A DNA stretch of 64,000 bases from Streptomyces thermolilacinus SPC6 (lineage in GTDB: Bacteria > Actinomycetota > Actinomycetes > Streptomycetales > Streptomycetaceae). Positions 36,141-44,424 of this stretch are shown piece by piece; within the stretch, counting starts at the first letter, position 1; the number at the start of each line of letters is the position of its first letter. The notes under the pieces were generated by a model. That model was given only the letters and a program-made list of their open reading frames with translations. It did no database searches and was not told the origin of the DNA. Both the position numbers and the translations under genes were made by a program. Location: contig NZ_ASHX02000001.1 in assembly GCF_000478605.2 (NCBI RefSeq), forward strand, positions 5,161,001-5,225,000, in the 5' to 3' direction.

Positions 36141-37925
36141 CTATCCTGCCGGGTCGTCCGGCGCCAGCGCGAGGGCCGTCGCCACCAGGCCGACATGGCT
36201 GAACGCCTGCGGGAAGTTGCCGAGCTGGCGCCGCGCCACCGGGTCGTACTCCTCCGCGAGCAGCCCCACGTCGTTGCGCAGCTCCAGCAGCCGCTCGAAC
36301 AGCTCCCGCGCCTCTTCGTGGCGGCCCATCATGCGCAGCGCGTCCGCCATCCAGAACGAGCACGCCAGGAACGTGCCCTCGCCGCCGGGCAGCCCGTCCA
36401 CGGCGATCCCGTCCGTGCCGTACCGGCGGATGTACCCGTGGTGGCCGAGCTCCTCCCGTACCGCCTCCACCGTGCCGACCACGCGCGGGTCGTCCGGCGG
36501 GAGGAAGCCGACCCGCGGGATCATCAGCACCGCCGCGTCCAGCTCCGCCGAACCGTACGACTGGGTGAACGTGTTGCGGACCGGGTCGTAGCCCCGCGCG
36601 CAGACCTCCCGGTGCACCTCGTCGCGCATCGTCCGCCACCGCGCCACGTCCCCCGGCAGCGACGGGTCGCGCTCCAGGGTGCGCACCGCCCGGTCCGCCG
36701 CCACCCACGCCATCACCTTGGAGTGGACGAAGTGCCGGCGCGGCCCGCGCACCTCCCACAGCCCCTCGTCGGGCTGACGCCAGGTGGACTCCAGGAACCC
36801 CAGCAGGCTCAGCTGCAGCGCCCATGCCTGCCGCTGCGGCGGCATGCCCACTTCCCGCGCCAGGGACAGGGAGTCCATGACCTCGCCGTACACGTCGAGC
36901 TGTAGCTGCTTCACGGCGGCGTTGCCGATCCGGACCGGGCGCGCCCCGCCGTAGCCGCGCAGCCACGGCACCTCCGTCTCGGGGAGCCGTCTCTCGCCCG
37001 CCAGGCCGTACATGATCTGGAGGTCCGCCGGGTCGCCCGCGACGGCCCGCAGCAGCCAGTCACGCCAGGCGGCGGCCTCCTCGACGTACCCGACCGACAG
37101 CAGGGCCCGCAGGGTCAGCGTCGAGTCGCGCAGCCAGCAGTAGCGGTAGTCCCAGTTGCGCACGCCGCCCAGCTCCTCCGGCAGGGACGTGGTCGCGGCG
37201 GCGACGATCCCGCCCGTCGGCGCGTACGTCAGCGCCTTCAGGGTGATCAGCGAGCGCATCACCGCTTCCCGGTACGGCCCCTCGTACGTGCACTGCGCGG
37301 CCCAGGACTTCCAGTCCTCCAGGGTGTGCTCCAGCGCCATGTACGGGTCGACGAGCGGGGGGCGCGGCTCGTGCGAGGGGTGCCAGGTGAGGCAGAACGC
37401 GACCTTCTCGCCGGGGTTCACGGTGAACGACGAGCAAGTGCTGTACTGCTGACCCCAGGTCTTCACGCGCGGTTCGCTGCGCAGCCACACGGAGTCCGGC
37501 CCGGCGACGGCGATCCGATGGCCGTCGGCGCGGCGCATCCACGGCACGACCGACCCGTAGTCGAAGCGCAGCCGCAGCACGGACGACATCTCGACCCGGC
37601 CGGTGACGCCCTCCACGATCCGCATCACATCGGGGGCGCGGTCGCGGTGCGGCATGAAGTCGACGACGCGGACCGTGCCGGTGCGGGTCTCCCAGAAGGA
37701 TTCGAGGACCAGGGAGTCGCCCACGTAGCTCCGCCGCGAGCAGGTCCGGGCCCCGGCCGGCGCGATCCGCCAGTGGCCGTTGTTCTCGTCGCCCAGGAGC
37801 GCGGCGAAGCAGGCGCCGGAGTCGAAGCGGGGCAGGCAGAGCCAGTCGATCGAACCGTCCCTGCCCACCAGAGCGGCGGTCTGGAGATCGCCGATGAGGG
37901 CATAGTCCTCGATGCGTTGGGTCAC
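36141..37925 (-). CDS. glycoside hydrolase family 15 protein (trehalase/glucoamylase-like)
   Basis: A 594-aa cytoplasmic enzyme with N-terminal beta-sandwich (TQRIEDYALIGDLQTAALVG, SIDWLCLPRFDSGACFAALL) and (alpha/alpha)6 barrel. GGVRNWDYRYCWLRDST carries the GH15 catalytic-site signature, LLAEEYDP and GNFPQAFSHVGLV the second acidic region. Actinobacterial members of this form hydrolyse trehalose. GTG 37925 matches the usual start VTQRIEDY; a TTG 33 bp upstream is less likely. Lies directly upstream of the SDR gene. Confidence 0.9.
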   Translation of the reverse strand: MTQRIEDYALIGDLQTAALVGRDGSIDWLCLPRFDSGACFAALLGDENNGHWRIAPAGARTCSRRSYVGDSLVLESFWETRTGTVRVVDFMPHRDRAPDVMRIVEGVTGRVEMSSVLRLRFDYGSVVPWMRRADGHRIAVAGPDSVWLRSEPRVKTWGQQYSTCSSFTVNPGEKVAFCLTWHPSHEPRPPLVDPYMALEHTLEDWKSWAAQCTYEGPYREAVMRSLITLKALTYAPTGGIVAAATTSLPEELGGVRNWDYRYCWLRDSTLTLRALLSVGYVEEAAAWRDWLLRAVAGDPADLQIMYGLAGERRLPETEVPWLRGYGGARPVRIGNAAVKQLQLDVYGEVMDSLSLAREVGMPPQRQAWALQLSLLGFLESTWRQPDEGLWEVRGPRRHFVHSKVMAWVAADRAVRTLERDPSLPGDVARWRTMRDEVHREVCARGYDPVRNTFTQSYGSAELDAAVLMIPRVGFLPPDDPRVVGTVEAVREELGHHGYIRRYGTDGIAVDGLPGGEGTFLACSFWMADALRMMGRHEEARELFERLLELRNDVGLLAEEYDPVARRQLGNFPQAFSHVGLVATALALAPDDPAG

Positions 37926-38087
37926 GTCTGGCGTGTTCCCACAGCGGAGAAGCGCCAATCAGTCATACGGGCCCGCACGGCCCGTGGCCTGCGCGGGTGC
38001 GCCACGCGATGTGCTCCGCGTCACACGTCCGAGGGGCGCGTGGGCCGAACGGGCGCGCAGCGGTGCAAGGGGGCGCTAAAGCGCGGT

Positions 38088-38987
38088 CTACGCCTCCGCC
38101 GGCGCACGCGGGGCGGTCGCGCCCTCGCCCTGGGCGCCCTCGCCCTGGGCGCCGTCGCCGGAGACCCCGTCCGCCGGGCCGCTGTCGTCCGGGCCGCCTT
38201 CCGCCGGGCCGTCGCCGCCCGCCGCTGTGGCCGCCCGTGCGTCCGCCTCGCGGTCGCGGCGCTCGCGGCGTACGAGGATCACCCAGCCCACCGGGACACC
38301 GGCCGCGAACAGCCACCACTGCACGGCGTACGCCATATGGGCGCCGATCGAGTCGTGGTCCGGGTCCGGGACCGGCTCCGGGCTGCCTCCGGCCGGTACG
38401 GGGTCGGTCAGGTCCAGGTAGCCGCCGAGGACCTGGCGGCCCAGCCGCTCGGCCTGCTGCTCGCTGTTGATGAGCATGACCTGGCGGGGCGGCAGGCCTT
38501 TGAGGTCCTTGATGCCGCTGCTGCCGGTCGTCTGGTCGGCCATGAGCCGCCCGGTGACGGTCACCCGGCCCTTGGGCGCGGGCGGCACGTCCGGGTACGA
38601 CTTCTGGTCCGGGGCGGCGGGGACCCAGCCGCGGTTGACGAGGACGACCCGCCCGTCGTCGAGGACGAGCGGGGTCAGGACGTGCATGCCGACCCGGTCG
38701 TCGGCGTTGGTGCGGCGGCGCACGACGACCTCGCGGGCCGTGTCGAACGTGCCGGTCGCGGTCGCGTGGCGCCAGAAGTCGGAGCGCGGGACCGTGTGGC
38801 CCGGCGCGGTGAGCTCGGTCACGGGGACCGGCTCCGCCTTCAGGTTGTCCTCGATCAGGCTGTTCTGGGCCACCCGGCGCTCATGCCGGTGGAACTGCCA
38901 GAAGCCCAGCTCGACCATCACCGGGATCAGGACGAGGGCGACGAGGGTGAGGATCACCCACTGCCGGGACAACAGGAAGCGGTACAC
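38088..38987 (-). CDS. SURF1-family cytochrome oxidase assembly protein
   Basis: A 299-aa membrane protein with two hydrophobic segments: MYRFLLSRQWVILTLVALVL at the start and YAVQWWLFAAGVPVGWVILV near residue 230. Between them an extracytoplasmic domain has family motifs LGFWQFHRHERR, VLVNRGWVPA and GRLMADQTTG. SURF1 proteins help insert haem a3 into cytochrome c oxidase. The last 60 residues are acidic Gly/Ala-rich with a perfect repeat GAQGEGAQGEGA (DNA repeat near 38125-38150). Confidence 0.9.
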   Translation of the reverse strand: MYRFLLSRQWVILTLVALVLIPVMVELGFWQFHRHERRVAQNSLIEDNLKAEPVPVTELTAPGHTVPRSDFWRHATATGTFDTAREVVVRRRTNADDRVGMHVLTPLVLDDGRVVLVNRGWVPAAPDQKSYPDVPPAPKGRVTVTGRLMADQTTGSSGIKDLKGLPPRQVMLINSEQQAERLGRQVLGGYLDLTDPVPAGGSPEPVPDPDHDSIGAHMAYAVQWWLFAAGVPVGWVILVRRERRDREADARAATAAGGDGPAEGGPDDSGPADGVSGDGAQGEGAQGEGATAPRAPAEA

Positions 38988-39056
38988 CCCACGACGGTAC
39001 CTCCGCCGCCGGGACGGCCCGCCCCCGGGGCACCCCCGTCGCCGGGCGCCCCCGGC

Positions 39057-39290
39057 TCACACCTTGTCCACGATGCCCGCCTTGCCCTCCGCGCGGGCGC
39101 AGTGCGCGCCGCAGTACCAGCGGCCGTCCGCCTCGACGCCCTGCCCGATGATCTGGACCCGGCAGTGCTCACAGATGGGCGCCATGCGGTGGATGGCGCA
39201 GGCGAAGCAGTCGAAGACGTGCACCGCGCCCTGCGCGTGCACCTCGAACGACATGCCGTACTCGTTTCCGCAGACCTCACAACGTGCCAT
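39057..39290 (-). CDS. small Cys-rich zinc-binding protein
   Basis: 77 aa with nine Cys: MARCEVCGNEYG, VFDCFACAIHRMAPICEHC and RWYCGAHCARAEG, forming treble-clef/zinc-ribbon-like pairs. Resembles an uncharacterised conserved Streptomyces family sometimes labelled prokaryotic metallothionein. Cytoplasmic; function unknown. Confidence 0.82.
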   Translation of the reverse strand: MARCEVCGNEYGMSFEVHAQGAVHVFDCFACAIHRMAPICEHCRVQIIGQGVEADGRWYCGAHCARAEGKAGIVDKV

Positions 39291-39395
39291 GCGCCACAGG
39301 GTGCGGGGCGCGGCGGGCGTGGCGGCGGACGGCGCGCCCGTCCGTCACCCGATCGACCCGGGGCCGTCCGGCGGGTCGGCCGCCGGGCCCGCCGG

Positions 39396-40376
39396 TCAGT
39401 CGTCGGCCGGGGCGACGTCCCGCAGCAGATGGGTGAAGGCGACCTCGTCCACGATGGGCGTGCCGAACGACTTGGCCTTGACGACCTTCGAGGTGGCCGC
39501 GTCCGGGTCGTTGGTCACCAGGAGGCTGGTCAGCCGGGAGACGCTGGTCGCCACGTGCAGCCCGGCCTCGACGGCCCGGTCCTCCAGCAGTTCCCGCTCG
39601 ACCGACGTGTCGCCCGAGAACGCCACCCGCATACCCTGCTTGAGCGGTTTGTCCGCCTCGTACCGTCCGGGGTTCGGGTACGGGCAGGCCGGGCGCTTCC
39701 GCGACGGGCGCCAGCCGTTGGAGGCGTACGTCGCCTGACGGCCGATCCGGGGCGTGCCGTCGGCGGGCGGCGCCGACCACTCGGTGATCGGGCGGCACTC
39801 CAGCAGCGGCAGCCGTACGCCGCGCTCGGCCGCCGTGCGCAGGCTCGGCCGGAACGCCTCGGCGAGCACCCGCGCGTCGTCCAGGGCGTTGTGCGCCTGT
39901 CGCTGCTGGACGCCGAAGTGGGCGGCGAGCGACTCCAGCTTCATGTTGGGCAGCGGCAGGGCCAGCTCCTTGGCGAGCGCTATGGTGCACAGCCGTTGCC
40001 GCACCGGCGCGGTGCGGCGCGCGCGGGCGTACTCGCGGGCGATCATCGACCAGTCGAAGTACGCGTTGTGCGCCACCAGGACGCGCCCGTCGAGCCGCTC
40101 CGCGAATTCGGCGGCCACGTCGGCGAAGAGCGGCGCGTCGGCCAGCAGTTCGCTGGTCAGGCCGTGGATCGACACGGGTCCGGGGTCGCGCTCGGGGTTG
40201 ACCAGCGTGTACCAGTGGTCCTCCACCTCGCCGCGCGCGTCCACCCGGTAGACGGCCGCGGACACGATCCGGTCGTGCGAGAAGAGTCCGGTGGTCTCCA
40301 CATCGACGACCGCGTACCCCTGCGGGTAGGCGGGCGGCCAGGCTGTCGCTGTCGTACGGTCGTCGAGCATGGTCAT
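39396..40376 (-). CDS. DEDDh 3'-5' exonuclease with C-terminal BRCT-like domain
   Basis: 326 aa. The exonuclease domain (about 20-185) shows ExoI VVDVETTGL, ExoII HNAYFDWSMIAREY and ExoIII HNALDDARVLAEAF, matching the DnaQ/epsilon family. The C-terminal 80 residues (KQGMRVAFSGDTSVERELLE, then VSRLTSLLVTNDPDAATSK and VKAKSFGTPIVDE) form a BRCT domain as in DNA ligase. Probably acts in repair. Two ATGs (40376, 40370) are possible starts. Confidence 0.9.
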   Translation of the reverse strand: MTMLDDRTTATAWPPAYPQGYAVVDVETTGLFSHDRIVSAAVYRVDARGEVEDHWYTLVNPERDPGPVSIHGLTSELLADAPLFADVAAEFAERLDGRVLVAHNAYFDWSMIAREYARARRTAPVRQRLCTIALAKELALPLPNMKLESLAAHFGVQQRQAHNALDDARVLAEAFRPSLRTAAERGVRLPLLECRPITEWSAPPADGTPRIGRQATYASNGWRPSRKRPACPYPNPGRYEADKPLKQGMRVAFSGDTSVERELLEDRAVEAGLHVATSVSRLTSLLVTNDPDAATSKVVKAKSFGTPIVDEVAFTHLLRDVAPADD

Positions 40377-40563
40377 TGAGAATAGAGCCCCCCACCGACA
40401 CCGCGGGACCCGGGCGGACCCCCGGGGGCCGGTCCCGGGCCGGTCCCGGCACCCGACGCACCCTCAGGAGTCAGGGGCCCGGCCGCCTGTGCGAGGGGCA
40501 CCGCCGCGTGAACCAGCGTGCCGTTTCGGGGCGTACGCGCGCGGGGGTGAGACGCTCGGCGGC

Positions 40564-41274
40564 GTGACGGAACCGACGGAGCGGGAGGCACACCCCGAGG
40601 GGCTCGGGGTACGGCTCAACTGGCTGCGGGCCGCCGTGCTCGGGGCGAACGACGGCATCGTGTCCACCGCCGGGCTCGTCGTGGGCGTCGCGGGCGCCAC
40701 CGGTGAGCGTTCCGCCCTCCTCACGGCCGGGCTCGCCGGGCTGCTGGCCGGGTCCATGTCGATGGCGGTCGGCGAGTACGTGTCCGTGTCCACGCAGCGG
40801 GACTCCGAGAAGGCCGCCCTGGCGGTGGAGTGGCGGGAGCTGCGGGAGCAGCCGGAGGCCGAACTCGACGAGCTGACCGAGCTGCTCGCCGAGCGCGGGC
40901 TGAGCCGGGACGTCGCGCGCGAGGCGGCCGAGCAGCTGACGGAACGTGACGCGCTGCGGGCGCACGCGCGCGTGGAGCTGGGCATCGACCCGGACGACCT
41001 GACGAACCCGTGGCACGCGGCCGGCGCGAGCTTCCTCGCCTTCACGGTCGGCGCGCTGCTGCCACTGCTGGCCATCGTGTGTCCGCCGGCGTCCGCCCGG
41101 CTGTGGGTGACCGTCCTGTCGGTCCTCGCCGCGCTGACGCTGACCGGCTGGTGGAGCGCCCGCCTCGGCTCGGCGCCCGCCCGCCCGGCCGTGCTGCGGG
41201 TGGTGGGCGGGGGAGCGCTGGCCATGGCCGTGACGTACGGGGCCGGGTCGCTGCTGGGGGCGGCGGGCGTGTAG
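40564..41274 (+). CDS. VIT1/CCC1-family transporter
   Basis: 236 aa with five hydrophobic segments. The start LNWLRAAVLGANDGIVSTAG with LVVGVAGATG and GLLAGSMSMAVGEYVSVSTQ are the family signatures for iron/manganese export or storage transporters. A cytoplasmic acidic loop (residues about 75-135, EAELDELTELLAERGLSRD) fits the metal-binding domain. GTG 40564; the preceding frame is non-coding. Confidence 0.9.
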   Translation: MTEPTEREAHPEGLGVRLNWLRAAVLGANDGIVSTAGLVVGVAGATGERSALLTAGLAGLLAGSMSMAVGEYVSVSTQRDSEKAALAVEWRELREQPEAELDELTELLAERGLSRDVAREAAEQLTERDALRAHARVELGIDPDDLTNPWHAAGASFLAFTVGALLPLLAIVCPPASARLWVTVLSVLAALTLTGWWSARLGSAPARPAVLRVVGGGALAMAVTYGAGSLLGAAGV

Positions 41275-41411
41275 GGGATTCGAGGGAAATGGTCCCTTCT
41301 CGTGCGGCATGCCGTTGGGCGGTTCCGCCAAAGGCCGCTGACAGACCGTCTCGCATACTTGTCGGTAACCACCTCTAGCCCCGGCCCGGCGCCCGGCCCT
41401 ACCGTGCTCGC

Positions 41412-42998
41412 ATGTCGCCGAACCCGCCCGACGCCGTGCTGTGGTCGATACCCGCCTTCGTCCTGCTCACCGCCGTGGAGATGGTCAGCTACCGGCTGCG
41501 TCCCGACGAGGACGCCGCCGGGTACGAGGCCAGGGACGCCGCCACCAGCGTCGGCATGGGCCTGGGCAGCATCGGCTTCGACCTGTTGTGGAAGATCCCC
41601 GCCCTGGCGCTGTTCACCGCCGTCTACGAGCTCACCCCGGCCCGCGTCCCCGTCACCTGGTGGACCATCCCGCTGATGCTGCTCGCGCAGGACTTCTTCT
41701 ACTACTGGTCCCACCGCGGCCACCACGTCGTCCGCGTCCTGTGGGCGTGCCACGTCGTCCACCACTCCAGCCGCAGGTTCAACCTGACGACCGCGCTGCG
41801 CCAGCCGTGGACCTCGCTGACCGTCTGGCCGTTCTACCTGCCGATGGTCGCCTGCGGGGTGCCCCCGGCCGCCGTCTTCTTCTGCTACTCCGTCAACCTC
41901 GTGTACCAGTTCTGGGTCCACACCGAGCGCATCGGCAAGCTGCCCCGGCCCGTCGAGTACGTCTTCAACACCCCCTCCCACCACCGGGTGCACCACGCCT
42001 CCCAGGGCGGCTACCTCGACCGGAACTTCGGCGGCATCCTCATCCTGTGGGACCGGATGTTCGGCTCCTTCACCGCCGAGGCCGAGCGGCCCGTGTACGG
42101 GCTGACGAAGAACATCGACACGTACAACCCGCTGCGCGTCGCCACCCACGAGTACGTCGCCATCGCCCGCGACCTGCGCCGCGCGCGGACCTGGCGGGAG
42201 CGCGCCGGGCGCCTCTTCCGCGGGCCCGGCTGGCAGCCCGGACCGCCCGCGCCCCCGGCCGCCGGGCCGGCCCCGCCGGTCCCGCCGGTTCGGGGCCCGC
42301 CGGGTCGCGGGAGCGTGTCGCGTGAGCCGCGAGCGCCTGGCCGGGCTCCTGAAGGCGGCGTTCGCCGTGGCCCTCGCCGCCGACCTGCTGGCCCTGCTCG
42401 CCGGGTCCGGCACGGGCCACCTGGTCGCCAAGCCACTGCTGATGCCGCTCCTCGCCGCGTACGCGGCCGTGCGCGGCGCGCCCCGGCTCCTGGTCGTCGC
42501 GCTCGCCTTCGGCTGGGGCGGCGATGTGTTCCTGCTGGTGGACGCCGACTGGGCGTTCCTGGTCGGCATGGGTTCGTTCGCCGCCGGGCACGTCTGCTAC
42601 CTGCTGCTCTTCGGCCGCGCCCGTACGTCCCCGCTGCTCGGCGCCTGCTACGCCGCCGCGCTGGTCACCGCGGTCATCCTGCTGTGGCCCGACCTCCCCG
42701 CCGACCTGCGGATACCGGTCGCCGGATACTCCCTGCTGCTCACCGCGACGGCGTACCGCGCGAGCGGCCTCGGACCGGTCGCGGGGGCGGGCGGCGCGCT
42801 GTTCATGCTGTCCGACACGCTCATCGCGACCGGTGTGGCCGCCTGGCCGCAGCTCCCCGCACCGGACTTCTGGATCATGCTCACGTACGGGGCCGCGCAG
42901 TACCTCCTGACGGCCGGGGTGCTCACGCCGTCCAGCGCGGGGCGTCCGCTCCCCACCGGCCCGGTGGCCGTGCCCAGTCCGCCGGGCCGCCCTCGTAG
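41412..42998 (+). CDS. fatty acid hydroxylase/sterol desaturase family protein, C-terminal reading through lost stop
   Basis: The first 280 residues are a di-iron membrane hydroxylase: three or four membrane segments and His boxes HRGHH (101-105), HVVHH (114-118) and SHHRVHH (189-195), followed by NIDTYNPLRVATHEYVAIAR. After a Pro-rich tail (about 42230-42310) the frame does not stop where the next gene starts; it runs through all of yhhN in another frame to 42998, giving 528 aa with an Arg/Pro/Ala artefact-like tail. The TGA inside the yhhN start (GTGA) is one base out of frame, so a 1-nt indel probably removed the natural end. Confidence 0.8.
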   Translation: MSPNPPDAVLWSIPAFVLLTAVEMVSYRLRPDEDAAGYEARDAATSVGMGLGSIGFDLLWKIPALALFTAVYELTPARVPVTWWTIPLMLLAQDFFYYWSHRGHHVVRVLWACHVVHHSSRRFNLTTALRQPWTSLTVWPFYLPMVACGVPPAAVFFCYSVNLVYQFWVHTERIGKLPRPVEYVFNTPSHHRVHHASQGGYLDRNFGGILILWDRMFGSFTAEAERPVYGLTKNIDTYNPLRVATHEYVAIARDLRRARTWRERAGRLFRGPGWQPGPPAPPAAGPAPPVPPVRGPPGRGSVSREPRAPGRAPEGGVRRGPRRRPAGPARRVRHGPPGRQATADAAPRRVRGRARRAPAPGRRARLRLGRRCVPAGGRRLGVPGRHGFVRRRARLLPAALRPRPYVPAARRLLRRRAGHRGHPAVARPPRRPADTGRRILPAAHRDGVPRERPRTGRGGGRRAVHAVRHAHRDRCGRLAAAPRTGLLDHAHVRGRAVPPDGRGAHAVQRGASAPHRPGGRAQSAGPPS

Positions 42999-43002
42999 CT
43001 GA
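42322..43002 (+). CDS. YhhN/TMEM86-family membrane protein (lysoplasmalogenase-like)
   Basis: 226 aa with about seven hydrophobic segments; motifs KPLLMPLLAAYA, ALAFGWGGDVFLLV and GALFMLSDTLIA match YhhN, whose animal relatives hydrolyse lysoplasmalogens. GTG 42322 (GTGAGC). It lies within the overlong frame of the preceding gene and its last 80 bp overlap the converging CoA transferase gene, whose C-terminus looks conserved there. Confidence 0.85.
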   Translation: MSRERLAGLLKAAFAVALAADLLALLAGSGTGHLVAKPLLMPLLAAYAAVRGAPRLLVVALAFGWGGDVFLLVDADWAFLVGMGSFAAGHVCYLLLFGRARTSPLLGACYAAALVTAVILLWPDLPADLRIPVAGYSLLLTATAYRASGLGPVAGAGGALFMLSDTLIATGVAAWPQLPAPDFWIMLTYGAAQYLLTAGVLTPSSAGRPLPTGPVAVPSPPGRPRS

Positions 43003-44320
43003 CGGGGGAGAGGGCGTGGCGCAGCCGGCCCAGCGGGGTGTCCCGCTCCCGCAGCCACCGCCCGGGCTCGTAGGGCCCCTCGCCGGGTACGGGCGGTTCC
43101 GGGTCCGTGCCGTGCGTCAGCCAGCGCCCGGTCTGCGTCAGCGCCGCCTCCACCCGCCAGGTGCCGCCGTCCCGGTGGCGTTCCGTCAGAGCGCGCAGCA
43201 CGGCGGCGGCCACCAGGTAGCCGGTGCCGTGGTCGAGGGCCTGCGCCGGGAGCGCGCCCGGCTTCTCCCCGTAGCCCTCCAGCAGGGCGATGCCCGTCGC
43301 CGCCTGGACCAGGCTGTCGAAGCCGCGGCGCCCGCCCCAGGGGCCGTACGCGCCCCACGCCGAGAGCCGCGCGACCACCAGGCCTGGGCGGCGCTCGGCC
43401 AGGGCCTTCGGGGCGAGTCCGAACCGGTCCAGCGCGCCGGGCCGGTAGCCGGTCACCACCACGTCGGCGGCGTCCAGCAGTTCGTCGAAGGCCCGCCGGT
43501 CCGCGGCCCGCCCCAGGTCCAGCAGCGTCGAACGCTTGCCCAGGCCCGTGTCGTTGTGCGCCTCCTGGTTCTCCGGCAGGCCCGGGGCGTCCACCCGCAG
43601 GACGTCCGCGCCCAGCAGGGCCAGCGTCCGCGTGGCGACCGGCCCGGCGAGCACCCGCGTCAGGTCCAGCACCCGCACCCCGGCGCACGGCGCCCCGAGG
43701 GACGGCGCCCCGGCCCGCGCGCCGCTCGCCTCCCGTACCGGCCCCGGCGCGTCGCCCAGCCGCTCCAGGGTCAGCAGCGGACGCCGGGCCACCAGGGCGC
43801 CCTGCTCCGACGCGGCCCACGCGGCGGCGTCCCGCACGGCGACGGCCATGCCGCCCGCCGCGTACACCGCCTCCTCCACGTCCGCCGCGCCCCGCCCCGC
43901 CAGCGCGTCCGCCACCGCGTCGGGGCCCGAACCGGCGGGCAGCCCCAGCGCGGCCAGCAGGGCGGCCTCGTGGTGCGGGTAGTTGGCGTGGGTGCGCAGC
44001 CACCCGTCGGCGGTGCGCCAGAACCGGGAGAGCGGCGCGAACCCGTCCCACGCCCGGCCGTCCATCGTCACGAACCGGTCGCTGTGGAAGGCCGTCGCCA
44101 CCGCGCCGTCGCCCACCCGGACGTCCGGCACCGGCCCGCCGCTCCGCACGGCGGCCAGCTCCGCCGCGGCGAGGGCGCACACCGCGACCGTCGCGCGGGC
44201 CGCCTCCACCACGGGCAGCCGCGCGGACAGCACCCCGGGCACGCGGTCGTACGAGACCCGCTCCAGCAACCCCTGATCGGCACCGAGTGCCGCCCACGCC
44301 TGAGTGATGGCCCTGTTCAT
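42923..44320 (-). CDS. CaiB/BaiF CoA-transferase family protein
   Basis: A 465-aa type III CoA transferase or relative. The C-terminal half has the family core: GVRVLDLTRVLAGPVATRTL, LLGADVLRVDAP, NDTGLGKRSTLLDL, DELLDAADVVVTGYRPGALD. The N-terminal half (DRFVTMDGRAWDGFAPLSRF, TADGWLRTHANYPHHEAALL) is the second lobe. The catalytic Asp expected near residue 170 of classical members is not placed with certainty. ATG 44320; the frame open to 44413 is non-coding. Confidence 0.87.
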   Translation of the reverse strand: MNRAITQAWAALGADQGLLERVSYDRVPGVLSARLPVVEAARATVAVCALAAAELAAVRSGGPVPDVRVGDGAVATAFHSDRFVTMDGRAWDGFAPLSRFWRTADGWLRTHANYPHHEAALLAALGLPAGSGPDAVADALAGRGAADVEEAVYAAGGMAVAVRDAAAWAASEQGALVARRPLLTLERLGDAPGPVREASGARAGAPSLGAPCAGVRVLDLTRVLAGPVATRTLALLGADVLRVDAPGLPENQEAHNDTGLGKRSTLLDLGRAADRRAFDELLDAADVVVTGYRPGALDRFGLAPKALAERRPGLVVARLSAWGAYGPWGGRRGFDSLVQAATGIALLEGYGEKPGALPAQALDHGTGYLVAAAVLRALTERHRDGGTWRVEAALTQTGRWLTHGTDPEPPVPGEGPYEPGRWLRERDTPLGRLRHALSPVSYEGGPADWARPPGRWGADAPRWTA

Positions 44321-44371
44321 CCCTCGATCATGGCGCTGAGTGTCATGGAGGGGAAGTTTCCGGACATGAAA

Positions 44372-44402
44372 GAGCCCGGGCACGGCTCGCGCGCCCGGGC
44401 TC
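44372..44402 (-). terminator. hairpin terminator of the subtilase gene
   Basis: A perfect 10-bp stem GAGCCCGGGC / GCCCGGGCTC with an 11-nt loop, 22 bp after the subtilase stop. On the minus strand a short TTTC follows, close to an intrinsic terminator. Confidence 0.8.
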
Positions 44403-44424
44403 CCCCTCCCCAATCAGATGTGCG

